DNA of 64,000 bases, taken from positions 1 to 64,000 of the forward strand of contig VGRU01000001.1 in the NCBI GenBank assembly GCA_016875255.1. Direction: 5' to 3'. Source of the DNA: Deltaproteobacteria bacterium. GTDB taxonomy: Bacteria > Desulfobacterota > BSN033 > UBA1163. The position numbers were made by a program, and so were the translations under genes. Under the pieces are notes generated by a model. That model did not search any database. It worked only from the letters and a program-made list of their open reading frames with translations, and was not told the origin of the DNA. This document shows positions 6,485 to 15,065 of the stretch, one piece after another; the stretch's first letter is position 1; every line of letters begins with the position of its first letter.

Positions 6485-7680
6485 GTATGCTTCTCCAAAT
6501 ATTCTTCAACTGTATTCATGATGTATTCAATTTCCTCTTCACCGATATCCTGATGGACTCCTATATGTAGCCCATGGTCTCCAATATATTCGGCATTCGG
6601 AAAATCACCGAGCCTGTGGTTTAAAAAGCCAAATCCGGGGCACTGGGTGGGCATGGAAAGGAAAAGGTTCCTTGTATCTATCCCTTTCCTCTCCATAAAA
6701 TCAACGAGTTGGTTCCTATGGAAAGGGGCATCCTCTTGAACGATAATGGGGAACGCATGAGGGCCAATCTTTTCATAAGGGGCTTCGGATATCGTATACA
6801 AATACTCGTCAAACCTTTTAAATTTTTCAATCATCTTGAGGAGGTTTTTTCGCTTTTTCTCAAGGATCTCATCAAATATTTCGAGATTTCCCAAACCAAC
6901 CGCCGCCTCCAACTCGTTCATTTTGGAGGAGAATCCTATCCTTTCAAATTTGAATCGAATATCAATTCCATCCCCGGACTGGAATCGTTTATTGCAATAC
7001 CCTGAGCTGATATTGAGCACACAGCTTTCACACTTACATGCTCTTCCGTGAGATCGGAGGGACCTCAGGATCTCCGCAAAGTCGGTCCTGTCTGTAACGA
7101 CCATCCCACCTTCGATCGTTGTGATGATATGGGCAACATAGGTGCTGTAAGCCGCCATGTCGCCCAGGGTTCCCACATTTCGTCCTTTATAGACCCCTCC
7201 ATGAGCCTCAGCCGCATCTTCAACCACATAGAGATGATACTTTCTGGCTATCCTCATGATCGAGTCCATCTCCGCCGGCTTCCCCATGAGGTGAACAGGC
7301 ATGATAGCTCTCGTCTTCTCAGTAATTCTCTCTTCGATCCCTTCCGGATCGATATTCAGAGTCTTTCTGTCAATATCCGCGAAAACTGGTTGAAAACCAG
7401 CTTGCAGGACTGCATTCCCGGTTGCTACGAAGGAAAGGGAGGGCACAATGACTTCGTCTCCCCTTTTTGCACCGAAATCGTATAACACGGCTAAGGCAAG
7501 CGCATCTGCATCCGTGCCCGTGCTCACGGCCACGGCTTCTTTCGCCCCGACAAGCTCAGCAAACCTCTTTTCAAACTCCCTTACCAAACGTCCACTTGAG
7601 ACCCTATTTGAATCCAATGCCTCCAGAATAAGGGACTTTGATTTTTCGGTAATCGTCACTGCCCCAAAAGGAATTCTCAT
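6481..7680 (-). CDS. PLP-dependent nucleotide-sugar 3-dehydratase, E1 (RfbH/AscC)-like; DegT fold
   Basis: A 399-residue DegT/DnrJ-fold protein that would normally be called an aminotransferase. The residue that should be the PLP-binding Lys in the S-x-x-x-x-K motif is His (STYVAHIITTIEGG, about 185-198), as in the dehydratases E1 (CDP-4-keto-6-deoxyglucose 3-dehydratase) and ColD. A Cys pattern C-x1-C-x2-C-x8-C follows (GRACKCESC then GYC, about 218-232), closely matching the [2Fe-2S] ligands of E1, which ColD lacks. I therefore predict removal of a C3 hydroxyl from an NDP-4-keto sugar. E1 normally needs a ferredoxin-reductase partner (E3), not found here. Ordinary aminotransferase activity is unlikely. 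The stop codon lies in a repeat element. Confidence 0.82.
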   Translation of the reverse strand: MRIPFGAVTITEKSKSLILEALDSNRVSSGRLVREFEKRFAELVGAKEAVAVSTGTDADALALAVLYDFGAKRGDEVIVPSLSFVATGNAVLQAGFQPVFADIDRKTLNIDPEGIEERITEKTRAIMPVHLMGKPAEMDSIMRIARKYHLYVVEDAAEAHGGVYKGRNVGTLGDMAAYSTYVAHIITTIEGGMVVTDRTDFAEILRSLRSHGRACKCESCVLNISSGYCNKRFQSGDGIDIRFKFERIGFSSKMNELEAAVGLGNLEIFDEILEKKRKNLLKMIEKFKRFDEYLYTISEAPYEKIGPHAFPIIVQEDAPFHRNQLVDFMERKGIDTRNLFLSMPTQCPGFGFLNHRLGDFPNAEYIGDHGLHIGVHQDIGEEEIEYIMNTVEEYLEKHT

Positions 7681-7693
7681 GTCACTCCCACTT

Positions 7694-9184
7694 TCATAAA
7701 GGGTTTTCTCCCAGATGCTTCCGCTTCAACTTTTTTGTCAACCCTCTCACAATCCCGTCAAGGACTTCTTTCCCAAATTTCTCTCTGATCATGCTTTGAT
7801 ATCTTTCGTTACTATAATATTTAACATACGCCTCATCCCTGAACCTCAAAACATCCGCACTTTTGAGATGTTTCGTGGGAAGGGGCAGATGTTCATAAGA
7901 ATAAGGTGAATAACCTGCCCATGTCTCCGGTAATCTCCATCCTTCTTTAATTGCCTGGTCATAGAGAGGACTCCCTGGATAGGCAGTGGCACAGTAGAGG
8001 TTTATAAACTCACAGTTTAACTCCATCGCCAGATTTAGGGTATCCTGCATGGAAGCAAAGTCATCCTCAGGCAGGCCGAGGATAAAGTTGCCTATTACAT
8101 TAATGCCTATCGATTTAGTCATTTTGATTACTTCTTTTATTTTTTCTACCGTAATGCCTTTGGTAACACTCTTTAAAACTCTATCATTTCCAGATTCAAT
8201 CCCATAAGCCAGCCATGTGAAACCAGCTTCTTTCAGTTTCTTCAATAATCGCTCGTTGACAGTATTGATCCTGGCATAAGCCCAGATATTTAGTGGATAG
8301 CCTCGTTCAATCAGCAGGTCACATATTTTCAAAACATGCTCTTCCTTCAACACAAACATTTCGTCAATAAACTTTATATTTTTGACACCATAAGTGCTTA
8401 CTAAGAGATCTATCTCTGAAACAACCTTCTCCGGACTTCTATACCTTATGCCAGGTTTTCCAAAAATGGCATTGATACAACAGAAATGGCAATGATAGGG
8501 GCAGCCGAGACTTGTATAAATGACTGCGTATGGCTCTCTTTTCTGCCCTAACTCTTGAAAACAGTGCCAGTTATGGGCACGGTATCTATCCATGGGAAGT
8601 AAATCCCAAGAAACATAAGGAAGCTCTTTGTCGAGGTCTTCAATGAGAGGCGCTCTTTCGTTTCCGATTATCCCTCCATCTCTCCGATACCAGATCCCCC
8701 TGATCCTCTCCACCCCTTTTTCGTCATCTCGTTTCAGGGCTTCAATGAGTTCGGATAGGGTGTAAAACCCTTCTCCCTCACAGACAAAGTCTGTCGGCTC
8801 TTCTTCCATCGTCCTCCTGGGCAAAGCGCTGGGATGGAGTCCTGCCAAAACCGTCTTGACGGTCAATCCCATCCGGGCCATCTCTTCCAAAACTGTCTTC
8901 GCTCCGACCATATTCATCGTTGAGGCTGAAGGATTGGTCCCCGAGACAATGATTCCCACAAGAAGAGGGTTCACTTCGGATATCCTTTCCACCACCTTTG
9001 TGAGGCTTAGTTTCTCGGCCTCCACATCAATCATTTCAACTCTAATGCCCTTCATTTTGAGGAAGGTCGCCATGAGGCCTGCCCAGAGAGGTGGCTCAAT
9101 GCCGGTCAGAGAATCATCGCTCAAGGAGCCATATAATTCTCTCTGACTTCCGGGTTTAATTAGAAGGATGTCAGTTTTGTCCAT
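7694..9184 (-). CDS. B12-binding-domain radical SAM enzyme
   Basis: A 496-residue protein with an N-terminal cobalamin-binding Rossmann-like domain (about 1-150, including LLIKPGSQ and GIIVSGTNPS) and a radical SAM core whose cluster motif is CPYHCHFCC (CX3CX2C, about 228-236). LPEDDFASMQDTLNLAM and LYCATAYPGSPLYD are typical of this large family, which includes methyltransferases, ring-forming enzymes and oxidoreductases. It lies 13 bases upstream of the dehydratase and downstream of a gap containing a repeat, so it belongs to the heptose-type sugar cluster. Possible roles are C-methylation of a nucleotide sugar or a radical rearrangement; the sequence alone does not decide. Starts at ATG 9184. 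Confidence 0.85.
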   Translation of the reverse strand: MDKTDILLIKPGSQRELYGSLSDDSLTGIEPPLWAGLMATFLKMKGIRVEMIDVEAEKLSLTKVVERISEVNPLLVGIIVSGTNPSASTMNMVGAKTVLEEMARMGLTVKTVLAGLHPSALPRRTMEEEPTDFVCEGEGFYTLSELIEALKRDDEKGVERIRGIWYRRDGGIIGNERAPLIEDLDKELPYVSWDLLPMDRYRAHNWHCFQELGQKREPYAVIYTSLGCPYHCHFCCINAIFGKPGIRYRSPEKVVSEIDLLVSTYGVKNIKFIDEMFVLKEEHVLKICDLLIERGYPLNIWAYARINTVNERLLKKLKEAGFTWLAYGIESGNDRVLKSVTKGITVEKIKEVIKMTKSIGINVIGNFILGLPEDDFASMQDTLNLAMELNCEFINLYCATAYPGSPLYDQAIKEGWRLPETWAGYSPYSYEHLPLPTKHLKSADVLRFRDEAYVKYYSNERYQSMIREKFGKEVLDGIVRGLTKKLKRKHLGENPL

Positions 9185-9267
9185 CAGACATTTACCCCGT
9201 TAGAAAGCCCCAGTATTTCCAAGGGTGATATACAGGCCAGTCTATAATTGTCCAGACATCGGCTCTC

Positions 9268-9345
9268 TAATCCCTCCTTTCCTCCCTTTGCAAAAGGGAG
9301 GGACTTCCCCTCTTTGGCAAAGAGGGGGAAGGGGAGATTTTCTGA
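9268..9345. repeat. Double dyad of the CCTTTGGCAAAGG type
   Basis: Two adjacent palindromes, CCTCCCTTTGCAAAAGGGAGG and CCCCTCTTTGGCAAAGAGGGG, followed by a further G run and AGATTTT. It is the same repeat type found inside the MITE-like copies at 2910 and 44986. The short ORF across this stretch (FAKEGKSLPFAKGGKEG) is a translation of the repeat, not a gene. Confidence 0.65.
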
Positions 9346-9399
9346 AATATGTCTCTTCAATAATGGACTCATTAGTAATACCTTATTGAAGCTGGGCGG

Positions 9400-10140
9400 C
9401 TAATCATTGCTCTTTCTAACGGGGTTGACCCTTCTAAAATAGTCCCTTGCCATCTCCAACCTTTCGGCCGTACCGATGTCGAGGAGTGGACTATCCGTCT
9501 TATATCCATATACGCCCTTATCCAAAGTTTTTGGAATGAGGTCATATTCCAACGATTGTTTTCTCCCTGGAGGAATCTCCTTGAGCGCATCCCTGCTAAA
9601 AAAATAGACTCCTGCATTAATCAGTCCAGAGCCTCCTGCCATTTTTTTCTCGCTGAAATGGGCGATCTTTTTATCCCCATCTAATTGAATCACTCCATAA
9701 TCTTTGGGGTCTTCAATAGGGGTGACAGCAACGGAGATGAAAGCCTTTTTTCCAAGATGAAAGCGATGGAAGCCCTCTATATCTACTTCGCAAAAGGAGT
9801 CCCCGTTTAAAACCAGAAATGGATCACTTCCTATAAATAACTCTGCATGTTTGATCGCCCCTGCTGTCCCCAGGGGTTTCTTCTCCTCAGAGATGAGAAA
9901 CTTTAACCTTCCTTCTTTTTTCTCATAATACCTTTTAATAAAATCTCTCTTATAACCCGTACAGAGGATAAAACGAGTCATGCCATACTTTGCAACGTGA
10001 TTGATGAGGATGTCCAGAAAAGGTCTTCCTTCGATCTCCGCCATGGGTTTGGGACGGTCACCCAGAACTCCTCTTAACCTTGTTCCCAATCCGCCGCAGA
10101 GGATGACCACATCCGTCCCTCGAAGGAGTGCATGTCTCAT
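9400..10140 (-). CDS. hddC: D-glycero-D-manno-heptose 1-phosphate guanylyltransferase-like nucleotidyltransferase (HddC)
   Basis: A 246-residue sugar-nucleotide pyrophosphorylase. The signature ILCGGLGTRLRGVLGDRPKP near residues 13-32 binds the NTP and the sugar phosphate, and VLNGDSFCEVD (about 108-118) carries the metal-binding Asp. The family makes NDP-sugars from sugar 1-phosphates; the neighbouring GHMP kinase (overlapping by 4 bases) and the GmhB-like phosphatase point to GDP-D-glycero-D-manno-heptose, so HddC is the best fit. A hexose-1-phosphate substrate cannot be excluded. The stop TAA-side region ends with a NPVRKSND tail encoded by sequence next to a repeat. Confidence 0.85.
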   Translation of the reverse strand: MRHALLRGTDVVILCGGLGTRLRGVLGDRPKPMAEIEGRPFLDILINHVAKYGMTRFILCTGYKRDFIKRYYEKKEGRLKFLISEEKKPLGTAGAIKHAELFIGSDPFLVLNGDSFCEVDIEGFHRFHLGKKAFISVAVTPIEDPKDYGVIQLDGDKKIAHFSEKKMAGGSGLINAGVYFFSRDALKEIPPGRKQSLEYDLIPKTLDKGVYGYKTDSPLLDIGTAERLEMARDYFRRVNPVRKSND

Positions 10141-11150
10141 TTCTGTGTATGATAATTAGGGGTAAAGTCCGGTTCGTAGACCGCGATCTGGCTTCCCAGG
10201 GCTTCGAATTTGAAAGGCACCTGAAGAAGTTTATTGAACCTCTCTTTAACAGAAGGCTGATTTTCAGGGTTTACAAATAGGAGAATAAAACCACCCCCGC
10301 CGGCCCCCAATAACTTTCCACCTATTGCTCCTGCCTCTCTCGAAGCTTTATAAATCTCATCAATCTCAGAAGTGGATATTTTTTCGCTTAAGCTCCGTTT
10401 TAGTGCCCAGGCCTCATGCAACAATTTCCCGAATTCATAAATAGAATTATGGCCATTGAGAACGGATACTGCCTCATCGACCATCTGTTGCATGACAGTT
10501 AGTTCCCTTGTTTTCCGGGGAATATTTTCCACCTGAGATTTCGATATCTTAAAGGCATCCCGTGAAAAACCCGTAAAATAAAGCATTAAATGGCTCTGTA
10601 ACAATCGTAATTTCTCCTTATTAAGGGTAATGGGGATCACCTGGAATTCACCCTCTTGATTGATGACGATTTTATTAAATCCACCCACGGCGGCATGTAT
10701 CTGATCCTGTATTCCACCCTCTTCTTTAAGGATATCCCTCTCAATGTGAATCGCTTCGCGGGCTAATTGTTTCTTCGTTGGCATATTCCCTTTCAGGGCA
10801 TGAATAGCGTGGAGCAGTCCCACAACGAATGAGGAACTGGAACCGATGCCTGTTCTCGCAGGAATGTCTCCATCGTGATGGATCTCCAGCCCCTCCTCAA
10901 TCTTCATATGGTGAAGAATAGCTTTGACCGCAGGGTGAACGATTTCCGATATCTCTTTCACGCTTTCGATTTTTGAATAGACAATTCTGTATTTATGCTC
11001 AAAGAAAGGCGGGAGATACCTGCAACTGAGGTAGCAATATTTATCAATGGTCGTCGCCAGAACCGTTCCGCCATTCTCTTTATACCAATCGGGATAGTCG
11101 GTTCCGCCTCCAAAAAAAGAGATTCGATATGGAGTCCTGCTGATGATCAT
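10137..11150 (-). CDS. hddA: D-glycero-D-manno-heptose 7-phosphate 1-kinase-like GHMP kinase (HddA)
   Basis: A GHMP-family kinase of about 337 residues. RTPYRISFFGGGTDYPDW at the N-terminus is the classic start of this HddA/fucokinase-like branch, GIGSSSSFVVGLLHA (about 104-118) is the ATP-binding glycine loop and LLGAGGGGFILLF (about 282-294) the third GHMP motif. It should phosphorylate C1 of a heptose 7-phosphate, giving the bisphosphate that GmhB then dephosphorylates at C7. The start at ATG 11150 (MIISRTPYR) is preferred; a frame-continuous start at 11192 would add 14 residues not typical of the family. Overlap with hddC by 4 bases indicates coupling. Confidence 0.86.
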   Translation of the reverse strand: MIISRTPYRISFFGGGTDYPDWYKENGGTVLATTIDKYCYLSCRYLPPFFEHKYRIVYSKIESVKEISEIVHPAVKAILHHMKIEEGLEIHHDGDIPARTGIGSSSSFVVGLLHAIHALKGNMPTKKQLAREAIHIERDILKEEGGIQDQIHAAVGGFNKIVINQEGEFQVIPITLNKEKLRLLQSHLMLYFTGFSRDAFKISKSQVENIPRKTRELTVMQQMVDEAVSVLNGHNSIYEFGKLLHEAWALKRSLSEKISTSEIDEIYKASREAGAIGGKLLGAGGGGFILLFVNPENQPSVKERFNKLLQVPFKFEALGSQIAVYEPDFTPNYHTQK

Positions 11151-11222
11151 AAATCCCCCCTCCTTCCTCCATATAAAAATGGTTGAATCCAATGCGATTT
11201 ACATTGTTTCCGTTCCCCCTCA

Positions 11223-12161
<939 letters not shown>

Positions 12162-12187
12162 TTAAATCGCCTCCTGGCCCCCACGTA

Positions 12188-12363
12188 TGTTGGGTTTGGG
12201 TTACGGCTACGAAGCCCGTATCGGTTAACGGTAACGGTTACGTAAAAAGCATTAAAAGACGACAAACGTAGCCTTTTACTAACGAAACGGGCCTCGTTAC
12301 CCTAACCGTCAGACTTTTGTTAATGATACGGGCATCGTTACCCTGACCGTATGACGAAACCCT
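12188..12363. repeat. Palindromic AACGATACGGGCATCGTT-type repeat cluster
   Basis: The gap between the SDR and the transketolase consists of related palindromic units (TAATGATACGGGCATCGTTACC, TAACGAAACGGGCCTCGTTACC and CGGTTAACGGTAACGGTTACG). The same family fills 25656-25866. No ORF or obvious promoter is seen here. Confidence 0.6.
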
Positions 12364-12369
12364 GGTTTT

Positions 12370-13323
12370 CTATCTAAATTCCTCAATGGCTTTAACAATG
12401 CTCTCCTCATCCAAATGGTTTAACCGATGTAGGTGCTCCCGACTCCCCATATCAAAAACATAGGTATCTTCAAAACCCATTCTTTTAATTCTGAATTTTG
12501 AGTTTCTTCTGGTCAGAATATTTGTGACCAGGCTGTCCAATCCCCCTTTATTGATAAAGGCCTCTTCAAGAGTGATCACATAATCATAAGGGCTTATACT
12601 TTCAGAAAACAACTCTTCATTCAGGGGCTTCAGCATAAAGAGGTCAATCACTCCGGCTCGGATTTGATGTTCGTTCAACAGGTTGGCAACTCTGAGCGCC
12701 TTATGGGTCATATAGCCTGTGGAGACAAGACATACCCTCTCCCCCTTCACCAATTCTTTAAATCCATTTTGAAACTCTGAGTCCTCGATACTATCATAAA
12801 TTTGGGGCAGGGGTTTCCCGTCCAGCCTGAGGTATTTAGGCTTTTTTATTCGAATGGAATAATCGATAAATTTTTCTGTTAACTTCCAATCACTTGGTGA
12901 AAAAAGGGTAATATTGGGCAGTGTCCTCATGATGGAAATATCTTCGAGGCAATGATGGGTGGGCCCTGAAACATCGTAGCTTAAACCTGCCCCCACCCCT
13001 ATCAAATTGACATTGACCTCTTTTAATTGGGCATGGAGTGAGAGGTTCACCCTGATCTGTTCATAAGCCCTCATGGTTAGAAATGGGGCGATCGCATAGG
13101 CATAAACCGTAAACCCCTCCAAGGCCAATCCCGTAGAAATATTGATCAGATTTTGTTCGGCTACTCCGACATTAATGAATCTCTCCTGATACTTTTCCCT
13201 TAACATATCCAGCCTGGGAGAACCAAAATCAGCGGATACAAAGAAAAGACTCCGGTCTTCTTCCATCCGCTGGTAAATCCCCTCTATGAGGATCTCCCTC
13301 ATAATTTTGGATTCGCTCTTCAT
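12370..13323 (-). CDS. Transketolase-like protein, C-terminal (pyrimidine + C-domain) subunit
   Basis: A 317-residue protein matching the second half of transketolase: GVAEQNLINISTGLALEG (about 52-69) contains the TPP-activating Glu region, GPTHHCLEDISIMRTLPN is typical of the pyrimidine-binding domain, and the rest is the C-terminal domain. It overlaps the N-terminal subunit gene by 4 bases (ATGA), so the two form an obligate heterodimer pair. Split transketolases in polysaccharide loci may supply sedoheptulose 7-phosphate for heptose synthesis, or transfer a two-carbon unit to a 4-keto sugar to build a branched chain; both are inference. There is no gmhA-like isomerase beside it. Confidence 0.88.
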   Translation of the reverse strand: MKSESKIMREILIEGIYQRMEEDRSLFFVSADFGSPRLDMLREKYQERFINVGVAEQNLINISTGLALEGFTVYAYAIAPFLTMRAYEQIRVNLSLHAQLKEVNVNLIGVGAGLSYDVSGPTHHCLEDISIMRTLPNITLFSPSDWKLTEKFIDYSIRIKKPKYLRLDGKPLPQIYDSIEDSEFQNGFKELVKGERVCLVSTGYMTHKALRVANLLNEHQIRAGVIDLFMLKPLNEELFSESISPYDYVITLEEAFINKGGLDSLVTNILTRRNSKFRIKRMGFEDTYVFDMGSREHLHRLNHLDEESIVKAIEEFR

Positions 13324-14147
13324 TTCAACTCCGCAACGATTCGGTCAATCTCCTCTGGTTTCAGATTCTTGACATGGCTTAATGGATCCATTTCAAGATG
13401 GGGAACGCCTTTGCCCTTCACGGTATTAGCAATCAACGCCTTAGGTTTCTCCTCTTTATCCTCCCGCAGGGTCATAAGAACGTGATAGAGTTGATTGATA
13501 TCATGTCCATCCGCTATCTCTACCTTCCATCTAAAATTAATAAATTTATTATCAAGGGGATCCAGGTCAATTACATTTTCGCAAAAATCAAGCATACAAC
13601 CCCTATTCCGATCTATAATCATGATTAAATTATTCAGTTTGTGTTCGCCGGCAAACATGATGGCTTCCCAGACAGCGCCTTCAAAAAGTTCACCGTCGCC
13701 CAACAGGACGAATACCTTCTCACTTTTTCCTCTCCTCTTCAGCCCCAGGGATATACCACAGGCTACCCCCAACCCATGGCCCAAAGCGCCATTGGTCGTT
13801 TCATATCCAGGGATGATACAATCCGGGATGCATCCCAAAAAAGACCCTTCCTGACCGACTCTTTCTAATTCTTTTTTATCAAAAAAACCTAAATCAGCCA
13901 GAATGGGATAGAAGCAAATGGATCCATGCCCCTTGCTGATAATGAACCTGTCCCTGCCTTCCCATTTCAGGTTTTTGGGATTGAAATTGATAATTTCGCC
14001 ATAATATAAGGTAACAAATATCTCGACCGCCGAAAGGGAGGAGGCAATCCTCGTCTCCGGAGCAATCTTATGTATTTTCAGGGTCTCTTTTCTTACCCAG
14101 GAGGCCTTCTGTTTTAAGGATTCAATAAAATTGAAATCAAAGCTCAT
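13320..14147 (-). CDS. Transketolase-like protein, N-terminal (TPP-diphosphate binding) subunit
   Basis: A 275-residue protein matching the first half of transketolase. GHGSICFYPILADLG and GALGHGLGVACGISLG (about 110-125) are the substrate/TPP loop, and the TPP-Mg motif runs from GDGELFEGAVWEA (about 149) to IIDRNRG (about 178). Full-length transketolase is about 650 residues, and this gene plus the next one together make about 590. It overlaps both neighbours (4 bases with the C-subunit, 11 with the GmhB-like gene), so all three are probably one translational unit. The heptose-cluster context is the main clue to its role. Confidence 0.88.
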   Translation of the reverse strand: MSFDFNFIESLKQKASWVRKETLKIHKIAPETRIASSLSAVEIFVTLYYGEIINFNPKNLKWEGRDRFIISKGHGSICFYPILADLGFFDKKELERVGQEGSFLGCIPDCIIPGYETTNGALGHGLGVACGISLGLKRRGKSEKVFVLLGDGELFEGAVWEAIMFAGEHKLNNLIMIIDRNRGCMLDFCENVIDLDPLDNKFINFRWKVEIADGHDINQLYHVLMTLREDKEEKPKALIANTVKGKGVPHLEMDPLSHVKNLKPEEIDRIVAELK

Positions 14148-14727
14148 TTAAATCCTTCTCCGCTTTCCTTTCCGAATTTAATAGATGAACCACAGCACCT
14201 AATAAATCTTTTTTCACAAAAGTGGCGTTCGTCCTCTTTTTCTCTTCTGCCCCATAACCCGTTTCAACAAGATACGTCTTCATCCGTAAACGGCTTCCGG
14301 CTTCAATATCCGTATTTTTATCCCCGATAAGGGCCACCTCGTCTACCCTTAAATGGTTTTCCTCGACAACATCCTGTATCAATTTATTATTGGGTTTTCT
14401 ACACAAACAATCTCCTGTATATTCTGGAATAACTCCATCGGGGTGATGGGGGCAATATAAAATATTCTCTATCTTAATCCCTTCGCTCTCAAAATTTCTG
14501 ATCATATACTCTGTTAAACGGTGGAACTGCTCCTCCGTAAAATAGCCTTTTGCAATGCCGGCTTGGTTAGTGATGATATATATTTTTACCCCATGTTGGG
14601 TAAGTAATTTTAGAGCTTCAAGCGAGCCTGGGATGAGTTGAAAATCTTCAATTCTGCTGACATACTCTTTTTCCTGATTGATTGTGCCATCCCGGTCAAT
14701 AAACACTGCCCTGATTCTATCCATCAA
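14137..14727 (-). CDS. gmhB: D-glycero-D-manno-heptose 1,7-bisphosphate 7-phosphatase-like HAD (GmhB)
   Basis: A 196-residue HAD phosphatase. FIDRDGTIN (about 9-17) is the DxDGT nucleophile motif, YIITNQAGIAKG (about 50-61) the second motif with Thr, and IGDKNTDIEAG (about 135-145) the acidic fourth motif. The zinc loop typical of GmhB is present: CPHHPDG followed by CLCRKPN (about 91-111). It should remove the C7 phosphate from the heptose bisphosphate made by the HddA-like kinase. It lies first in the tight block GmhB, transketolase N, transketolase C. Confidence 0.88.
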   Translation of the reverse strand: MMDRIRAVFIDRDGTINQEKEYVSRIEDFQLIPGSLEALKLLTQHGVKIYIITNQAGIAKGYFTEEQFHRLTEYMIRNFESEGIKIENILYCPHHPDGVIPEYTGDCLCRKPNNKLIQDVVEENHLRVDEVALIGDKNTDIEAGSRLRMKTYLVETGYGAEEKKRTNATFVKKDLLGAVVHLLNSERKAEKDLNEL

Positions 14728-14753
14728 TAACTCTCTAAATCCAAAAAGAATAG

Positions 14754-15065
14754 CTATATGACAATAATTTGTTCTCCCCTTATTCCCATTCTCTTTAATA
14801 ATTCAACCTTTTTCTCCACCCCTATCAAATTGGAAACTATAATCTGGCCATTAAACCCCTTGATGTTCTCCAAAGGTAAAACATCATAACTTAACCATCT
14901 TTTATCACTGGAATCATCATACACTGCCTTGATCTTCACTAGCGAATGGGTAATAAGATTATGAATAATCCCTGCCACATCATCTGTACCAAAGAGGGCG
15001 ACTTCATGAATATTATCCATAACCAATTTTTTAAGAAGAATTTTACATTTATTAATAGCGTTCAT
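14754..15065 (-). CDS. Small protein with a PglD-N-like Rossmann half-domain
   Basis: A 103-residue protein. After an N-terminal helix, VALFGTDDVAGIIHNL (about 22-37) resembles the nucleotide-binding turn of PglD-N/CoA-binding-like Rossmann domains, followed by IKAVYDDSS and ending with IRGEQIIVI. It has neither the acyltransferase domain nor the winged helix that accompany this module in larger proteins. It overlaps the upstream glycosyltransferase by 14 bases, so it is translated. A regulatory or carrier role for sugar synthesis is possible but not supported directly; function unknown. Confidence 0.6.
   Translation of the reverse strand: MNAINKCKILLKKLVMDNIHEVALFGTDDVAGIIHNLITHSLVKIKAVYDDSSDKRWLSYDVLPLENIKGFNGQIIVSNLIGVEKKVELLKRMGIRGEQIIVI

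Noticed and set aside
7048..7485. Plus-strand frame of 145 codons opposite the dehydratase
   Set aside because: Antisense to conserved PLP and Cys motifs; no ribosome-binding site and no recognisable domain.
9184..9372. 62-codon frame with FAKEGKSLPFAKGGKEG
   Set aside because: It is a translation of the C/G-run dyad repeat and has no start signals.
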